Assembly: GCF_964340395.1 (NCBI RefSeq)
Contig: NC_135563.1
Coordinates: forward strand, 14,705,651 to 14,769,650
DNA from: Glandiceps talaboti
Lineage: Eukaryota; Hemichordata; Enteropneusta; Spengelidae
DNA: 64,000 nt
Reading direction: 5' to 3'
Positions within the stretch are counted from its first letter, which is position 1. Each line of letters opens with the position of its first letter. Shown here one piece after another: positions 27,680-43,445 of this stretch. Both the position numbers and the translations under genes were made by a program. Below the pieces are notes generated by a model that made no database searches, was not told the origin of the DNA, and saw only the letters and a list, made by a program, of their open reading frames with translations.

Positions 27680-27802
27680 CAATAATTACGTCAAGAAAGA
27701 TATACACGCGAGTTTTCTTTTCACTGTCCCAAATCTAATAACTGACGTCAACGTTAGAATTGGTGTCTTAGAAAATCGTTATTCTAGGTCTCTCTCAATA
27801 CA

Positions 27803-27818
27803 AATACGACTCACTATA
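27803..27818 (+). other. 16-base match to the T7 phage promoter core
   Basis: AATACGACTCACTATA is identical to 16 of the 17 bases of the T7 RNA polymerase promoter core. The preceding base is A rather than T, and the initiating GGG is replaced by ACG. An animal genome has no use for it, so it is either coincidence or a trace of an adapter or vector. Confidence 0.7.
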
Positions 27819-27819
27819 A

Positions 27820-30800
27820 CGGCCTGAATAATGAATTACGCTTATTAGTTTGTTCATACCACTAAATCTCCAGTAGATCTCATTATTACAAATGTAAGAG
27901 TATATATGTCATTGTGTGTTGGGTTGATTTCATGATAAATATTCCAAAGCAAAAACAATGTAATCAGAGAGCAATTGATAAGGTACGTAATTTAATTTTG
28001 GGGAAATGAAAATAAGTTATTATGGATTGAGAGTATCTCATTTTCTTTCCAAACTAGCTCTTGACTTCACCAGCACTGTAGATATTCCTCAGCGTGCAGT
28101 CTTTTATCTTTATACTCGATTCAACATAATTTTAAATGAAAGTATACACAGTGCCATAGTACAAAAGAGAAATTCAATCATCGTCGCGTCTCTCTAAAGC
28201 CGCATTTTATTTTTGCAAGTCGCAGAATTCTTCTGTAAATTATATTTAATCAAATTTCGCCATGGGGGCCAAGAGATTACTGTGAGGCAATGTGTCAACA
28301 AACGCACGTGTGCCGTCTTCGACCAATGTAAAGTCGACACTGCTATGTTTACCCCTTCGGTGTTATTTATATCCTTTACGGACGGCGGTAAAGGTGTTGC
28401 CGTCTGAATCATCATAATGCACTGTGAACAGCAGGTGTGCAAATTTTCGCTTATCGACTCCGTCAACTGATATTCTAAACATTCAGTTGTTTACCGATGT
28501 ATTGATTTACGCTATTTCGTTTGACAAGCTAATGTCAGTAATGGCAATAGATTGGGCTTGTTTGATTTGATTATGTGCTATCTGATAGATGAGGGCCGAC
28601 GATACTTCACTCTATTTTACGTGGCACGTATTTAAGTTGACTCTAGACTGTTCAATACTTCAGTAGCCGTGCATCTAAGCGATTAGAACGATTACCCTTT
28701 TACGATGACCAAGTAAATCAAATAAGGGAAAACAATAGGTTCAAATGTTTTCATTATCTGATTAGAACATATCATAAATAATTCACGATTTCTTTGAGTT
28801 TCAATTATTCTTACATCAACCGAGTAATGCTGATTGCATTATAGTTTATGAACAGATTTAGAATTAACAACTGGCATAATTTAAGATGGGTTAAATCGAC
28901 CGTAGACAGTGAACTAGATTAGGTAATGAGGATAATAGTTAAGATGCATGCGTATAATCGATTTCACAATACAAAGCGATCGGTCACTGTGATTATCCCA
29001 GAGACGATAATATAATTTCACAGTAATTCATGAAAAACAAATGGTCTAAAATCAGGTCATAGCCTCCTCGATGAAAAAGACGCACAATTGGTTAGTTTAT
29101 TTTAGAAGCTGTCATTTATTGGTTTCACTACAAAGAGGTCTTTTTTAAAAATTATTTTCTCCCGAATGACCAGGAAGTCTGCAAAAATGTGATGTTTCCG
29201 TAGCGTTTCAATGTGATTTAACAATCAAATCAATCCTCGGTCCGTACTGTGTGCTGATGGAAGTAGGTATAGACGATTACCGTAGGTTTTTAATGGTAAT
29301 GCCTGAGAAGGCCTGTCAACAGTTGTGGTCGGTGATGTTTAAATAAAAAACGGGAACGACGACGTTTGCTCAAGGGAGATATTTCATTAACCTGATAGAC
29401 GTCGTAATCAATTTGGCTTTAAGGTAAAATTGGCGTTGAACTGGTTTCGTCGCTAATAGGAGCGCTATCTGTCAATTTTAATTCGCATACTCGTTAATGA
29501 GGGGCAATTTGGATAGGGTGACATATACCGTGAACGATAGATTACAATATAGGGACGATTTGCTGTAACAACTACAAAATCGATTGCAACTTGGACAGCA
29601 GTGCATGCTGTACAGACTAGTGTCAAGACATGCAAAAAAGTGAAAAACTAGATTTTGCCGACTACACCTAAAATATCATGATGCTTCGATATAAGTGAAC
29701 TAAAATTATACCTGGTTGTGTATTTTGTTGCGACTTCAATCGCATCTTTCAGTACGCTCACAGTTTAACCCTACCAAAAAGGGAGTAACTAGAACTCTAA
29801 TTCTATTTGTTCAGGCCAAATTTAGCAATGGTTATTTTCTAACAACTTAAATTTGGTTGGTAGACACTACAATGATACAGTATATCATTATTCTATCATT
29901 ATTTGTATTGTTATTAGAGTGGATATCTTGCAAATGCTCTTGGTGACTGCCCATCTCCAGAAATACTGATAGAGATGTTTTGTCGCATATCGAATTAGTT
30001 GTGTATAAGTAAAGTATATGTAACTCACGTGAGTGCAGAGTTGTGTACCCTACTAATACCACGGTTCCTTTTGTGGTGATGATTTGATGATATCACACAA
30101 CCGCATTCGCACTCAAACCAATTGATCGGTTGTCAGGGTGAACGTGGTATTATGTATAAAATTATATTACTAGTATTGAGGTATATATCTCACGATTAAC
30201 ATGTCAACCTCGTTCATATCCCAACGTCCATGCTGAAACTAAAACTCCATGGTATAGTAGTGGTGTTAGAAATATAGGCATGTAGTTAACAAGTCCTGCC
30301 CAGTACACTGTGTATATTTCTTGCCACAAGGAGCTATGTCACATTCAACGGTAGAATACGTTTATAAAAAATTCAACGAATTTCCTGTTTCATTTGGATA
30401 GTGGATTTCATTCATTGTCCAAGGAAAACGATTTCATCATTTCATCTCAAAACCAGGTAGCTTACCAATGGCAATGTCATGGACGGACAGAGGATACTGA
30501 GAAGAACTGAAGTAACTTTTTGACACTTACATCGAGTTTGCTCTACAAGATTGGCGTGATAAGTTTGATATTCATCGCGAACAATTCTTCTAAATATTCG
30601 ACGTTTTGTATTAAGTAAGAACAGTCAGCTTTGCTCTGCATAATTTAGTTTTTTTCTGTGGGATTTATTTTTCCATGTTATAACTCTAAAATAAAGTTAA
30701 TTTAATTTTTCAAATTTCAAGTAAAAATTCCATTTTTCCCCATTTTTTTCCCTTTCAGCTTAAAAATGCAGTAAACTAGAGCATCCTTTCATTAAAGGTT

Positions 30801-33577
30801 TTTCAAACTTAGGAGGTCATTTTTCCCGTCATGACGTCACGTGGGAGCCTCTGTATATCTTAAGAATAAATCACCGTTTGCCCTAACAAGCCTTAGATTA
30901 GATATTGGAAACTATAAAACTATATATTCAGATCGATAGTTCTACGTGTTTAGAATTCCACCTATCTGTTTAACAGCTGAAAACGACATGCTGTTAGTGA
31001 AATGTCCCTATAACTTTCAATGCTCAATTTGATGGCTGTGATAGCATCGCACCAATTTCCTGTTAAATTGTCATTCTTTCCATTTCTATTACCTTCGTAC
31101 TTTACGATTACAACTACTTGATTCCCAATTTGCCTTGACATTTTGTCGTAAAGTTTTTTTGATGAAGTTTTATCGATGTGTTATATTGGCGTCACTGTAC
31201 ATATTGCTGATGGACTGCTAACAAGTACGTTGCATCTTGGAGTTACGTTTATTTTATCAACTTTGCCATGCGTACAACGTTAACCGACTCGATCCATTAC
31301 TTCATGAACTTGTTCATCGGCATCAAAGTAGCCACGTAAGAATTGAACGCATGGGAGACCTTATGAAATTCATCGAGTGCCAAGGGAAATCATATCGCTA
31401 CTTACTCATACTGTATCAGCCTGAGGAGAACAAAATGTACGTGTGAACGTTTCTAGGACAATTGAACCAGCAACAGAAAGATAACCTTACATCAAAACTC
31501 AACAGGTTCTCTGAGCTATATTACTACTGTAGCACTAACTCAAGCATGTGTATACTTATAGGACATCGATCACACGGATATGGGCCAACTATAGAGACAC
31601 CATACAACATATAAATTCATAAAATTATGATAAAATAAAATATATATAAATTCATCTAAATATTGTAAAGTTAATGTCGATTTGTGTTTTTATAAAATCT
31701 CAATCTAGTGTTGACAGGTTTATGAATGAGTATTTCGTCTCAACAATACCGATGTCAACGGCAAAGATTTGTTGGATAAAATGACGTCATCGAATTGTTC
31801 ATTTAGTTTGTCTCAATGCAATGCTGTAGATCTCATAATTATGAGAAATCTTAAACAATGTTTCAGTACGTTGACATATATGGAAGAAAACTATCACAGA
31901 AAATGTTCAGATGATGCCCATATTCCTTGAAACCCGGGGGATTGTGTACATCTGCCTTAGTGTGCCACCCTATATATTTATTCCTACATTGCCCTGAGCC
32001 TCTTCCAACTATATTTCCTTCGAAAATATAATTTCCCTACCAGCCCCCAATAGTACAACGAAGCTCCCAACTTCCCCCAACCACAGAGTTCCGCCAAACG
32101 AATCTAAGAAATGGGTTTCAAATATGATGTCCCAACTAGTTATTCGACAATGATATCCCCACTATCACATTACCACCCCTCCATGGATAAAAGTTGCCCT
32201 TAAATTGGGGTGGCGATCGCTTCCAAATGAGTAGGGGATCGTTTCCATGCCTTTAACAACAGTACAGAGAAGTGGCAAACTGCATTCATTATTATAACCT
32301 GGTCCACTGTCGGAAAATTGTCTCCCCTGTCTATGCCTCCACCTATAAACATGTAGCTGTCTGTTTCATTTTTACGGGCTTTTTTTGTAGTGCACAGACG
32401 GAAACAATTCGTTTGCACATAGTACAGAAATAGTAACGGAAATCTCATCAAACCAGTTCAATATCCATCGCTAAATACATTTACGAAAGTAATTTCAAGA
32501 AAAAGACAACCACCTGTTGCCTGAAGGTAAGTCGAGATGTATTTACGTATAATGTTGTAAGATACGAATAAGCCCACGCTTCTGGTACTAATTCTGTAAA
32601 ATTGTCTTTGGCTTGGTATATTATTGTTATTCGCTCGTATACATAAACTTACAAGCTGGTTCAGTTTTGAAACTTTATTTAGGTATGATAAGGCACTCTA
32701 ACTTTGAAATTCTCTAGAGTACAGACTTGTGTTAATGTTATCTAGGGCGTTATTCTATGACGAAGATGCTCTGTAATAAAACATACTCACGTTAAGGGGT
32801 CTAGTGATAGGTATTTCAAGAAAATGAAGTAATTCGTTGTTCGTGATCTTGAGTTGCAATCTGCCAAGTATTTCCTTAAAAATGTCTGTTTGAGAGAAAC
32901 CTTCTAGGAACCCTTCATATTCAAAGTCCTATTTTTGGTAAAATTTCCTGAATGTAAACGAACCATCATGTAAGGAGCCCCTTCAAGTGCTTTGGATTAC
33001 TGTTCAACGCCTATACAAATGAGGAGCAGTTACGGCAAGACTTTTCGTTCAATTCGTGAAAAACACACGAACACTCTGAGTTTACGCATCCATCAAATGT
33101 TTGATCAAAATATCTCAATTTTAGAGAAAATAACGACATTTCCAGTTTGTTTTGTAAATGGTGAGGTGTTTTCGTACAGAAATGAAAACGTTTTATTGGT
33201 GCTATAGCCATGGACGATGGGCTCTTTTCATATTGACTACACTTACACTGTTCAAGAGAGATGCAATTTGTGCAATGACGCAAGTTGGCGTATTAGTACA
33301 CGATTGATGATTGCGAACTGTCCGTCTGAGAAAATTTAGTGTGGGGAAATTGTTGTCAAAGTTACTTCATAGCAAGTATCTACAAGTCGTCGTTCCGCTC
33401 TAAAAATGTCTCTCATGATGCCGAGTGATGGTGGACAGATCGGAACAATTAAAGTCCTGTACACGGACAAGCAATTTAATTATTTTGGAGGCACTTGTTT
33501 GTTTAATTTGTTGGAACATACACCTCATATTATCTGTACCCAGCGTGCATAATAAACTAATGAAAATGTATGACATT
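27820..33577. other. 5.7-kb non-coding stretch
   Basis: Low in simple repeats and without a supported gene. All open frames are 90 codons or shorter and unrecognised. The part from about 28600 to 29600 is rich in TAAT/ATTA cores, and perfect TGACGTCA octamers occur at 30832-30839 and 31782-31789. It could hold regulatory DNA, but nothing in it proves that. Confidence 0.4.
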
Positions 33578-33579
33578 AG

Positions 33580-33698
33580 TGCGAGTGGGTGGGTGGGTGA
33601 GTTAATTGGTAGGTGAGTGAGTGAGTGAGTGAGTGAGTGAGTGAGTAAGTGAGTGAGCGTTGTGCGTGCGTATGTGCGTGTACGTGTGTGCGCGCGCA
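33580..33698. repeat. compound (GGGT)n-(GTGA)n-(GTGC)n-(GC)n microsatellite
   Basis: A short GGGT run leads into about ten GTGA/GAGT tetramers (33612-33656), then degenerate GTGC/GTAT units, and ends in a CGCGCGC run. Confidence 0.92.
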
Positions 33699-33955
33699 CT
33701 TGTATGGAGGGCTCGAAATGAGAAAGAGTTTATTTTTCCCTTTGTAATACCAGTTTCAGTTCAATCGTATGTTTTATTCCTTGTTAGTAATATTTCCATT
33801 TGGTTGTATTTTGCTTTTGTGGTACATTTTCGAATTCTACAGTTTACTTGTCAATGATCCAGTATTTACATATTAATTATCGTTACCTCCTTTGCATGAC
33901 GACTTCATTCGTATGTGAAGTGTTATATACATGATGAGAAGAATTTCAATTTATT

Positions 33956-33991
33956 ACTTACACTAATTACAGTAACCTTATTAGTGTAAGT
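33956..33991. other. perfect 12-bp stem-loop
   Basis: ACTTACACTAAT (33956-33967) is the exact reverse complement of ATTAGTGTAAGT (33980-33991), separated by 12 bases. No gene is adjacent. It may be a remnant of an inverted-repeat element or a hairpin transcript. Confidence 0.6.
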
Positions 33992-34034
33992 CAATACAAG
34001 ACAGTTCAAAATGTGAAAGGTAATCGACACATAT

Positions 34035-34035
<1 letters not shown>

Positions 34036-34073
<38 letters not shown>

Positions 34074-34146
34074 TTTCACATACTGTACACACATACGCAC
34101 ACACACACACACACGCACGCACGCACGCATTCACACACATAATATA

Positions 34147-34199
<53 letters not shown>

Positions 34200-34227
34200 T
34201 ACAATATATATATATATATATATATTA
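34036..34227. repeat. compound (CA)n-(ACGC)n-(TA)n microsatellite cluster
   Basis: CA tract 34036-34070, a second CA tract with ACGC tetramers around 34098-34130, then TA tracts 34153-34196 and 34204-34227 separated by GTATACAA. Confidence 0.95.
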
Positions 34228-34551
34228 TTGTGTATTTCAATGTACTGCATTATGTCAAGCATATTCTATTCTATCGCATTACATTGTGTTAAATATACAT
34301 CACATCGAATGTTATTGCATTGTATTACGCGATTTCATATCACATTTTATACAATATATTGCGTGTTGCCACGATATGTCACGTCACACATCATATCACA
34401 TTATCTGTGATGGTCTTGTTTTAAGTTTGACATCAGTTGAATGCATAATAAAGTGATATAATTGTGAAATATGAACAGGTGTCTGTTCTAAGAGATAGGC
34501 AATCAAGAATTACAATTTGTAATCAATTTTTAGCCGTAATTAATATAATGA

Positions 34552-36980
<2,429 letters not shown>

Positions 36981-37118
36981 TTGATAGCAATACTCAATAT
37001 AAAAGTGTACCAAAGACAGAAATAAGCATGACTGAACTTTTCCTTTATTACGTTGATAGCAGTAATTAATACAAATGTACCAAAGGCTGAAATATGTCTG
37101 ACTGGAATTTCCTTTAAA
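36981..37118. repeat. two diverged copies of a 72-bp unit
   Basis: Unit 1 starts TTGATAGCAATACT at 36981 and unit 2 starts TTGATAGCAGTAAT at 37053. Both contain a GTACCAAAG...GA block, then TGACTG and TTTCCTTTA. Divergence is moderate. Confidence 0.8.
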
Positions 37119-37880
37119 ACGAATTTACGGTCATAGAATGTTTACGCTCTCATACTATCGTAAGAAGTGGTTGGCTCAGCGATCACCGTTTAGAAATCGC
37201 CATTGTTAGATCAACACAAATATAAAGATATGCAATGTTTTGCGGATGACTGTTTTGCTGTTGTCTCGGGTTGATACATGCGTGAAAGCAACTACACTAC
37301 CGTATGGTCAATATAGTAAAACAAGTCCCTCACTCTAACAACATCATTATTTCGAAACTATTATATATAAGTTCATGCTATTGAACTAGTAATGGGTGTC
37401 AGTGTAACCTATATGTAAATGTGCTGTTGACCTAATCATGTGTAATATATGTCGCCTGCTGCGTCCTTTTACCAATGTACTAATGATGTACTTGTAATAC
37501 CCATTGCGATATTGATATATGGCATGTATACATGGCTACATGGAATTATATACATATAACATATGCTCGGAATATTTACATCTCATGATATTGTCATGAC
37601 ACATGATATATTGTGACATGGTATCCATATTGCGTACATAAAAGTATAACATGATAATTCATAGTATCCGGTGTAAAAGAACATTAAATTTATCTAATAA
37701 AATGCAAGTCATTCCGATCACACACGATGCAATAAGATTCTCTGCTCGGAGATTAGTTACTCTTGGATTAGGTTTTCTTGTAGTGTTTAGAAAGAAAAAT
37801 GGTAAAACAGTAGAAATAAGTGATTGACACAAGAAACAACGACGTAACAAGCAAGTAGCAAAAAGGATTGTAAAAAATGT
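37119..37880. other. non-coding stretch, no gene seen
   Basis: AT-rich sequence with many short TATATG/CATGAT words but no strong repeat, and open frames no longer than 75 codons without recognisable content. Confidence 0.5.
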
Positions 37881-38062
37881 GATCATTTGACAATGGTGTC
37901 AATACGATTGGACAGAATATGATCACATGAAAATGGCGGCAATACGATTAGATTGAATATGATCGCGTGACAATGGCGTAGATACAATTGGGTAAAATGT
38001 TATTAAGTGACAATGGCGGTAATACGATTGGCTAACACATGATCATGTGACAATGGCGTAAG
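37881..38062. repeat. 40-bp minisatellite, about 4.5 copies
   Basis: The core GTGACAATGGCGGTAATACG repeats with units starting at 37881, 37921, 37961, 38001 and 38041, exactly 40 bases apart. Copies differ at several positions each, so the array is old, but the period has been kept without indels. Confidence 0.93.
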
Positions 38063-41026
38063 TTGCGTATGGACAGACATCGCGTGTACATAGTTTATAA
38101 CAAAGCACTGATATCAGCAGCTGGCATATTGTGGAAGAAGATTTTTATTGATCAAATGGGAAGAATATAAATCTACATTCAAGCCTTCTAATTTTTAGAT
38201 GCATGGAGGGAAGGGGAATAAATAGTTGTAGTCGACCGTTCCTCAAGGTCTAAAACAGTAGTTTAAGAGCACAAATGTGTTCTCTTTAGATTAATATAAA
38301 CATTCACATGTAGACGCTGTACCTTTCCTATCATCGTAAACAGATAACTAACATTTTCAAATGACAGACCCACCCTAACCATTTAAGAAAACATTTTACA
38401 ACTACTACAAATCATTTTCTTAGATATTAGCGGCGATCTATCAACCGTTTATGTCATGTGTACCCAGGCCCAAATAACACAAAACACGTACTTCTAACAG
38501 ATATGATCAACCAAAGTACACGAAATTCGAAGCAAACATGGCCGGCGTTCAATCTAAATTACAGTAACGTAAGTAATTTAATAATGTAACCTACTCCTCA
38601 TGATGTTTAAATCACACACGATAGCTTTTGATAATTCCAATGTTTTTCTAAAATAATTTGATATCATTATTTAAAGATGATAAATATAGTGTACAAGTAT
38701 GAAATATGTATGTTGTTGAAATTAAAGTAACGTCCAGTAACAGGAAAGTTCAGGCGTACCCATATATCATAATGGCTGATTTACATAAATGAGCTGTTAC
38801 ACTTTTGAAGACCCCCCCCCCCCCGTGTAGTTGATACAGATCGTTGTGATTACGTCACGTTATTACACAACTGTGACGTCATCACATCTAGAAATCGATT
38901 GTGAATAATTCTTATACAAATTTGATTATAAGTGACACTGATGTTTTGATACAGCAGTATGTTGAACAATTTCTTTACGCTAGATTGAGTTGCTTGTCAA
39001 CTTATGCTCCTGGCAATAAGGTTGCCGAAAAACTACTTAGTTAATCAGATAGGTTTGTTCCTTTGCTACAAATCAAACTAATTTGACAGGTGAAAGATGT
39101 GTACAGGTTGAACGAGTTTGCTAATAAGATTGTACGTTGAACGAGAGAACGACTAGTCCATTCCCCCACGAAAGAACTATCAGTTTGTTAAGCGCTTGTC
39201 ATATATCAGATGCATTTTAATTTAGAATCACAAACCATTCTCAAACATTTGACTAAATCATTAAACTATATGATTGCTTCGATATAGTATTTCTGACTTT
39301 AAAAAACGAGGAAGTAGGAAATTTGTTTGAGTTGGTGTACATAATACATATCAGTTGATGACAGTATCAGTTTATGTATTCAAACACAGTGCGTACACAG
39401 AAAGGTTATCCTCCGTGGGCATGAATTTATGTCAATATATACAATATCAAAACACCAGGTGTGTTTAAATGATATGGATCCGTAATCAAAGTGATGATAG
39501 GGTTACACAAGCTGATCATTCAAACCTGGGGTTTCATTCTTGAATGTCACATATCCTCATTTATCTATGATTATTTAGGGCAAGATCAATAGTTCAACGT
39601 TGGATAAAAAACTAAATTCTTTTAGTTAGGCCTCAGGCCTCAGACCCCTTCCCCCCGTACCTAAATTGGCCAAAATTGAAAATTGTTTCGGACTGCACAA
39701 TCAATTTCACCTAATTAATAAGATGAATACAAAGCCAGTATGTAGTGAGGAAATATATTCTTTTGTTGACACTTACTTTAGTGTCATGCATTTACCATAG
39801 CAAAGATTCTTCTATTCATCAATATGAAATCTTTTAGAAATATTTGAATTTAAGTACACAAAACATATCCATTAAAAGTAAAATTAATTTTGTAGAATGA
39901 AAACTAAAGTGGCTCAACCCTCTCCCCAACCCCCAAAGTAAAAGACATTAGCTTTTTATTCTACATTGAATTATTGATCTCACCCCTAATATGCATTCTT
40001 GCAAAATCACAATGGCATGAGAGTTTGACAAGTTTTAGGTTAACAGAAATGCCAAGACAACTTAAATCTGTTGTAATTTAATACACACAAGGCTTAGATA
40101 ACAACCTAAATAACACTCAGGTGTTATAGTCAGGTGTGGTCATTGCCATCTTGTAATGTGTGCTTCTGTGTCAAATAGTACGATCAAGTAGATATATTGA
40201 CTGTACCCTTGGTTCACCTGTCAAGATGAGCATATCTGTCACGTGGTCTGAGACTCACTAGTGATTGATAGAGAGTGTCATGAAATGATGTCACTGAGGA
40301 CTAGATATAAATTACAGGAGGAGGGGTCGGTACTGTTCAGAAGTCCAGTGCGTCAAAAATATTGCCCCTCCCCAAGACCTAGCACAAACATTTTCAAATA
40401 AGCCTCATATGACATAATATCATATATTAGAACACCGTACGTTACATTGTTTTCAATGGAGAAAGATGATGAGGTATCTGTCCGTATGTTACGGTACTGA
40501 ATCAAACATTATTTCTGTTGAAACGTGTGCTTGTGGGTGGAAATTCTGTCGTAAACCTATTCATGTTATCGAATGGCGTCGAACTATTGAATTTGCTTAC
40601 AGCAAATATATCGCAACAGTTTATAAAATCAATGTAACTTTGTCCTATTGTCGGTCCATAACCATGCACGTTATCAAACGCGGTGTATATTCCATACTAG
40701 TGATATGCAATGGCAAACACTGGCGATCGATAGTTTACATATGAAACAAAAATATTTTACACATACACATACACAGATACTAGTTAAATATCATTGACAG
40801 TAAATATTGTCGCTGGAATCAGACTCGCTTTTCACGAACTCGGTGGTATTTCTCATGAACAGATTCTATTCTGTTTGAGTCGTCACTGCGTCAGTACAAT
40901 TCATGCCGGTGTAGCGTGTCCATTTGGAACAATCAAAATATCCGCTCCCATTGTGAATAGCATGCTATATCACTATCACCTTTGATATTGGGAACAGCTG
41001 ATATTTTTTACATCATGTCGGATATG

Positions 41027-41028
<2 letters not shown>
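38063..41028. other. non-coding stretch, no gene seen
   Basis: About 3 kb of mostly unique sequence. It includes a 13-base poly-C run at 38812-38824, a TGACGTCA octamer at 38874-38881, and open frames up to 92 codons (40466-40744) without recognisable domains. Confidence 0.5.
38812..38824. repeat. poly-C run
   Basis: About thirteen consecutive cytosines. The exact length is unreliable in most sequencing data. Confidence 0.85.

Positions 41029-41060
<32 letters not shown>
41029..41060. repeat. (TA)n microsatellite
   Basis: Sixteen uninterrupted TA units. Confidence 0.97.
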
Positions 41061-41064
<4 letters not shown>

Positions 41065-41296
41065 AACTCGGCACTTCGAAGGTAAAGAGGCCAGTGGTTT
41101 ACGATGACGGTATATGTGATTTCAACATATAGAGTTATATCTGAACGATTTGCGTGGTTGCTGTGACGTACATTAAAGTATATAGCCATGTATTGTCCCT
41201 TACAAACACTCCCATGAGTGACAATGACACATACACACCCACACACGTGCTTGTGCTTGTCCAAGCTGAACCAGTGGTCCGAAGATCACAAAAGTG

Positions 41297-41425
<129 letters not shown>

Positions 41426-41429
41426 CTAT

Positions 41430-42076
41430 AAATACTATGTTTGCCATACAACGTGCAAAAAGGATGTTTTGTATGACAGGATAGTGTAGACAAAATTTCC
41501 GCATCTAATTGTAACAGTTATTGTACTGATGCAGTTCAGATGAAATTTAATATTACAGGTTTAAGTATCGGTAGACCTGACAGTCTTATCTCCTATCAAA
41601 TGTATCATATTGAGGTGTATTCTAATGAATAATTTCATTTGGTTAGTATGCTATTTCATAGTGAAGAAAATGGTTTGTTATTGTAGTATCCGGGGACATT
41701 GTAGATAGACATCTTGAAAATGGAAGCCTTGCTTTTAAGAGTACCGATGTGAATGATTGAAGATACTCGATAACGGCACGAAGTCGGCAAAACACAAAGA
41801 TTTTAATTAGGGCTGAGTGCAGGTATCTGATATTTTTTCGTTCTGAGACATGAATACTGAAATTGTTTATTTGACACCCGACAAGGGTGACGAAACAACA
41901 TTTCATCGATCGCAAAACAACTATATAATCTGAAAAGTGAGATTGGACGTTTAGACTTAGCAAGTAATCAATGTGATGTATTGTCGTCAAAATTATCCGA
42001 AATTCAACGCCCACGGTATTTTCACGCCAAAAACAAACCGTGGGAATTCCCTTTCTTTGGTTATCCTGTTACAATG
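41430..42076. other. non-coding stretch, no gene seen
   Basis: Contains a 123-codon minus-strand open frame (41643-42014) without recognisable motifs, signal peptide or membrane segments. Treated as chance. Confidence 0.45.
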
Positions 42077-43035
42077 ATATAATCTTCCACATCACATGAC
42101 GAAACTGTCTCCTTAATGTGAATGTTTGAAATAATTGGGTACAGTAAATTGAAATATGTCCATTTCAAACCTTGATCTTTGACACAATAAACTCTTATTG
42201 TAAATGCTACGGTTTTGCGGTTACATTGACAGATAATAAATCAACCCATCCTTCAACGTTGTAAGAAAAATATGCGAAATATGTTCAGATTGTAAAGATT
42301 ACATTATGATAAGTTCACATTAACGAGGTTTTCTAAACTCATATGTCTCATTCTGAACAGGTTCACAGCAACGTATGAATGTGTAGATACTCAGCTATTT
42401 GAATGGGGGAATAAAAAGAATGTGAAAGTTCTATGACTAGGGCTATTTATTTCTACCATTGTTAATTTACTAAAAATAATAAACATGGTTAATACCTTGC
42501 AATTCTACATCTGGTATTCGTCCAAAGTCTCGTAAAATGCGTGATTTCAGTAAGTAACACATTTGTACGGCATGCAGTCTACTAGTATCCCATGGGAAGG
42601 TATCTTCCAGCAACCATCTTTGCCCTAATTATCAAATGCGAACAAACAGAACAGACTCGATGTAAAACTATGATTTACGTCGAAAGGATACTTTGTACAA
42701 AAATATTTCATGCCATGAAAATAATCTGGAATTTAACATTTATTGCAATCATACGATATTTTGCGGAATGGTTTTATTTACATAAATTACTTGTTTTATG
42801 CGAAGAAACATCACATATGCCATTTTACAAGTACTAAATTACCGATATTCCCAGATGTATTCCCGGCTCAGTATCTACTTGTACATGTGTATTTCACGAA
42901 GTTGGGTGAACGGATTACATTATCTCGTTCACAACCCATATTTAATAAGTGACAGTTACGTGATGACAGTTTTCGCTATCAACTGTTTTTCCACTCAGAG
43001 TCTGAAATAGAATCGGTTCAAATAGTACAGTCATC
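42077..43035. repeat. segmental tandem duplication, copy A
   Basis: Diverged copy of 43318-44564 in the same orientation. Matching blocks include TATAATCTTCCACATCACAT at the start, CATTTCAAACC plus TTGAC, GTATTCGTCCAAAGTCTCG, CTACTAGTAT...GGAAGGTATCTTCCA, and TTCCCAGATGT...TATCTACTTGTACATG. Copy A lacks the nested 0.2-kb tandem repeat found in copy B. Open frames in the two copies are not conserved as proteins, so this is non-coding. Confidence 0.85.
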
Positions 43036-43445
43036 TTAAAGTTTCCATTTTATATATCTGTACTCCCCCTCCCGTCAACTGAGTTTTTCCATTTGCAATT
43101 TCTGATACAGTACCTGTATAGAGTAGCTTGCCATCTCAATAGTACGTATACGCGGTTAGCACCATTTAACTGTTTGTCAACAAAGCTTATATTTATGAGA
43201 TGTTGATAGGGCGTTATCACTTGGCAATTATACATGCTTCAACAAAAACAATCGTGTCACATGAAGTCAAAGAATACCAAAACTCATTTTCATTGCTTAC
43301 ACGGTCACTACTGAAGTATAATCTTCCACATCACATCACGAAACAATCTCTTTAACGTAAATGTTTAAAATAATTGAGTACAATAATTGAAAATGCACAT
43401 TTCAAACCATGATCCTTGACTCACATTAAACTCCTACTGTAAATA

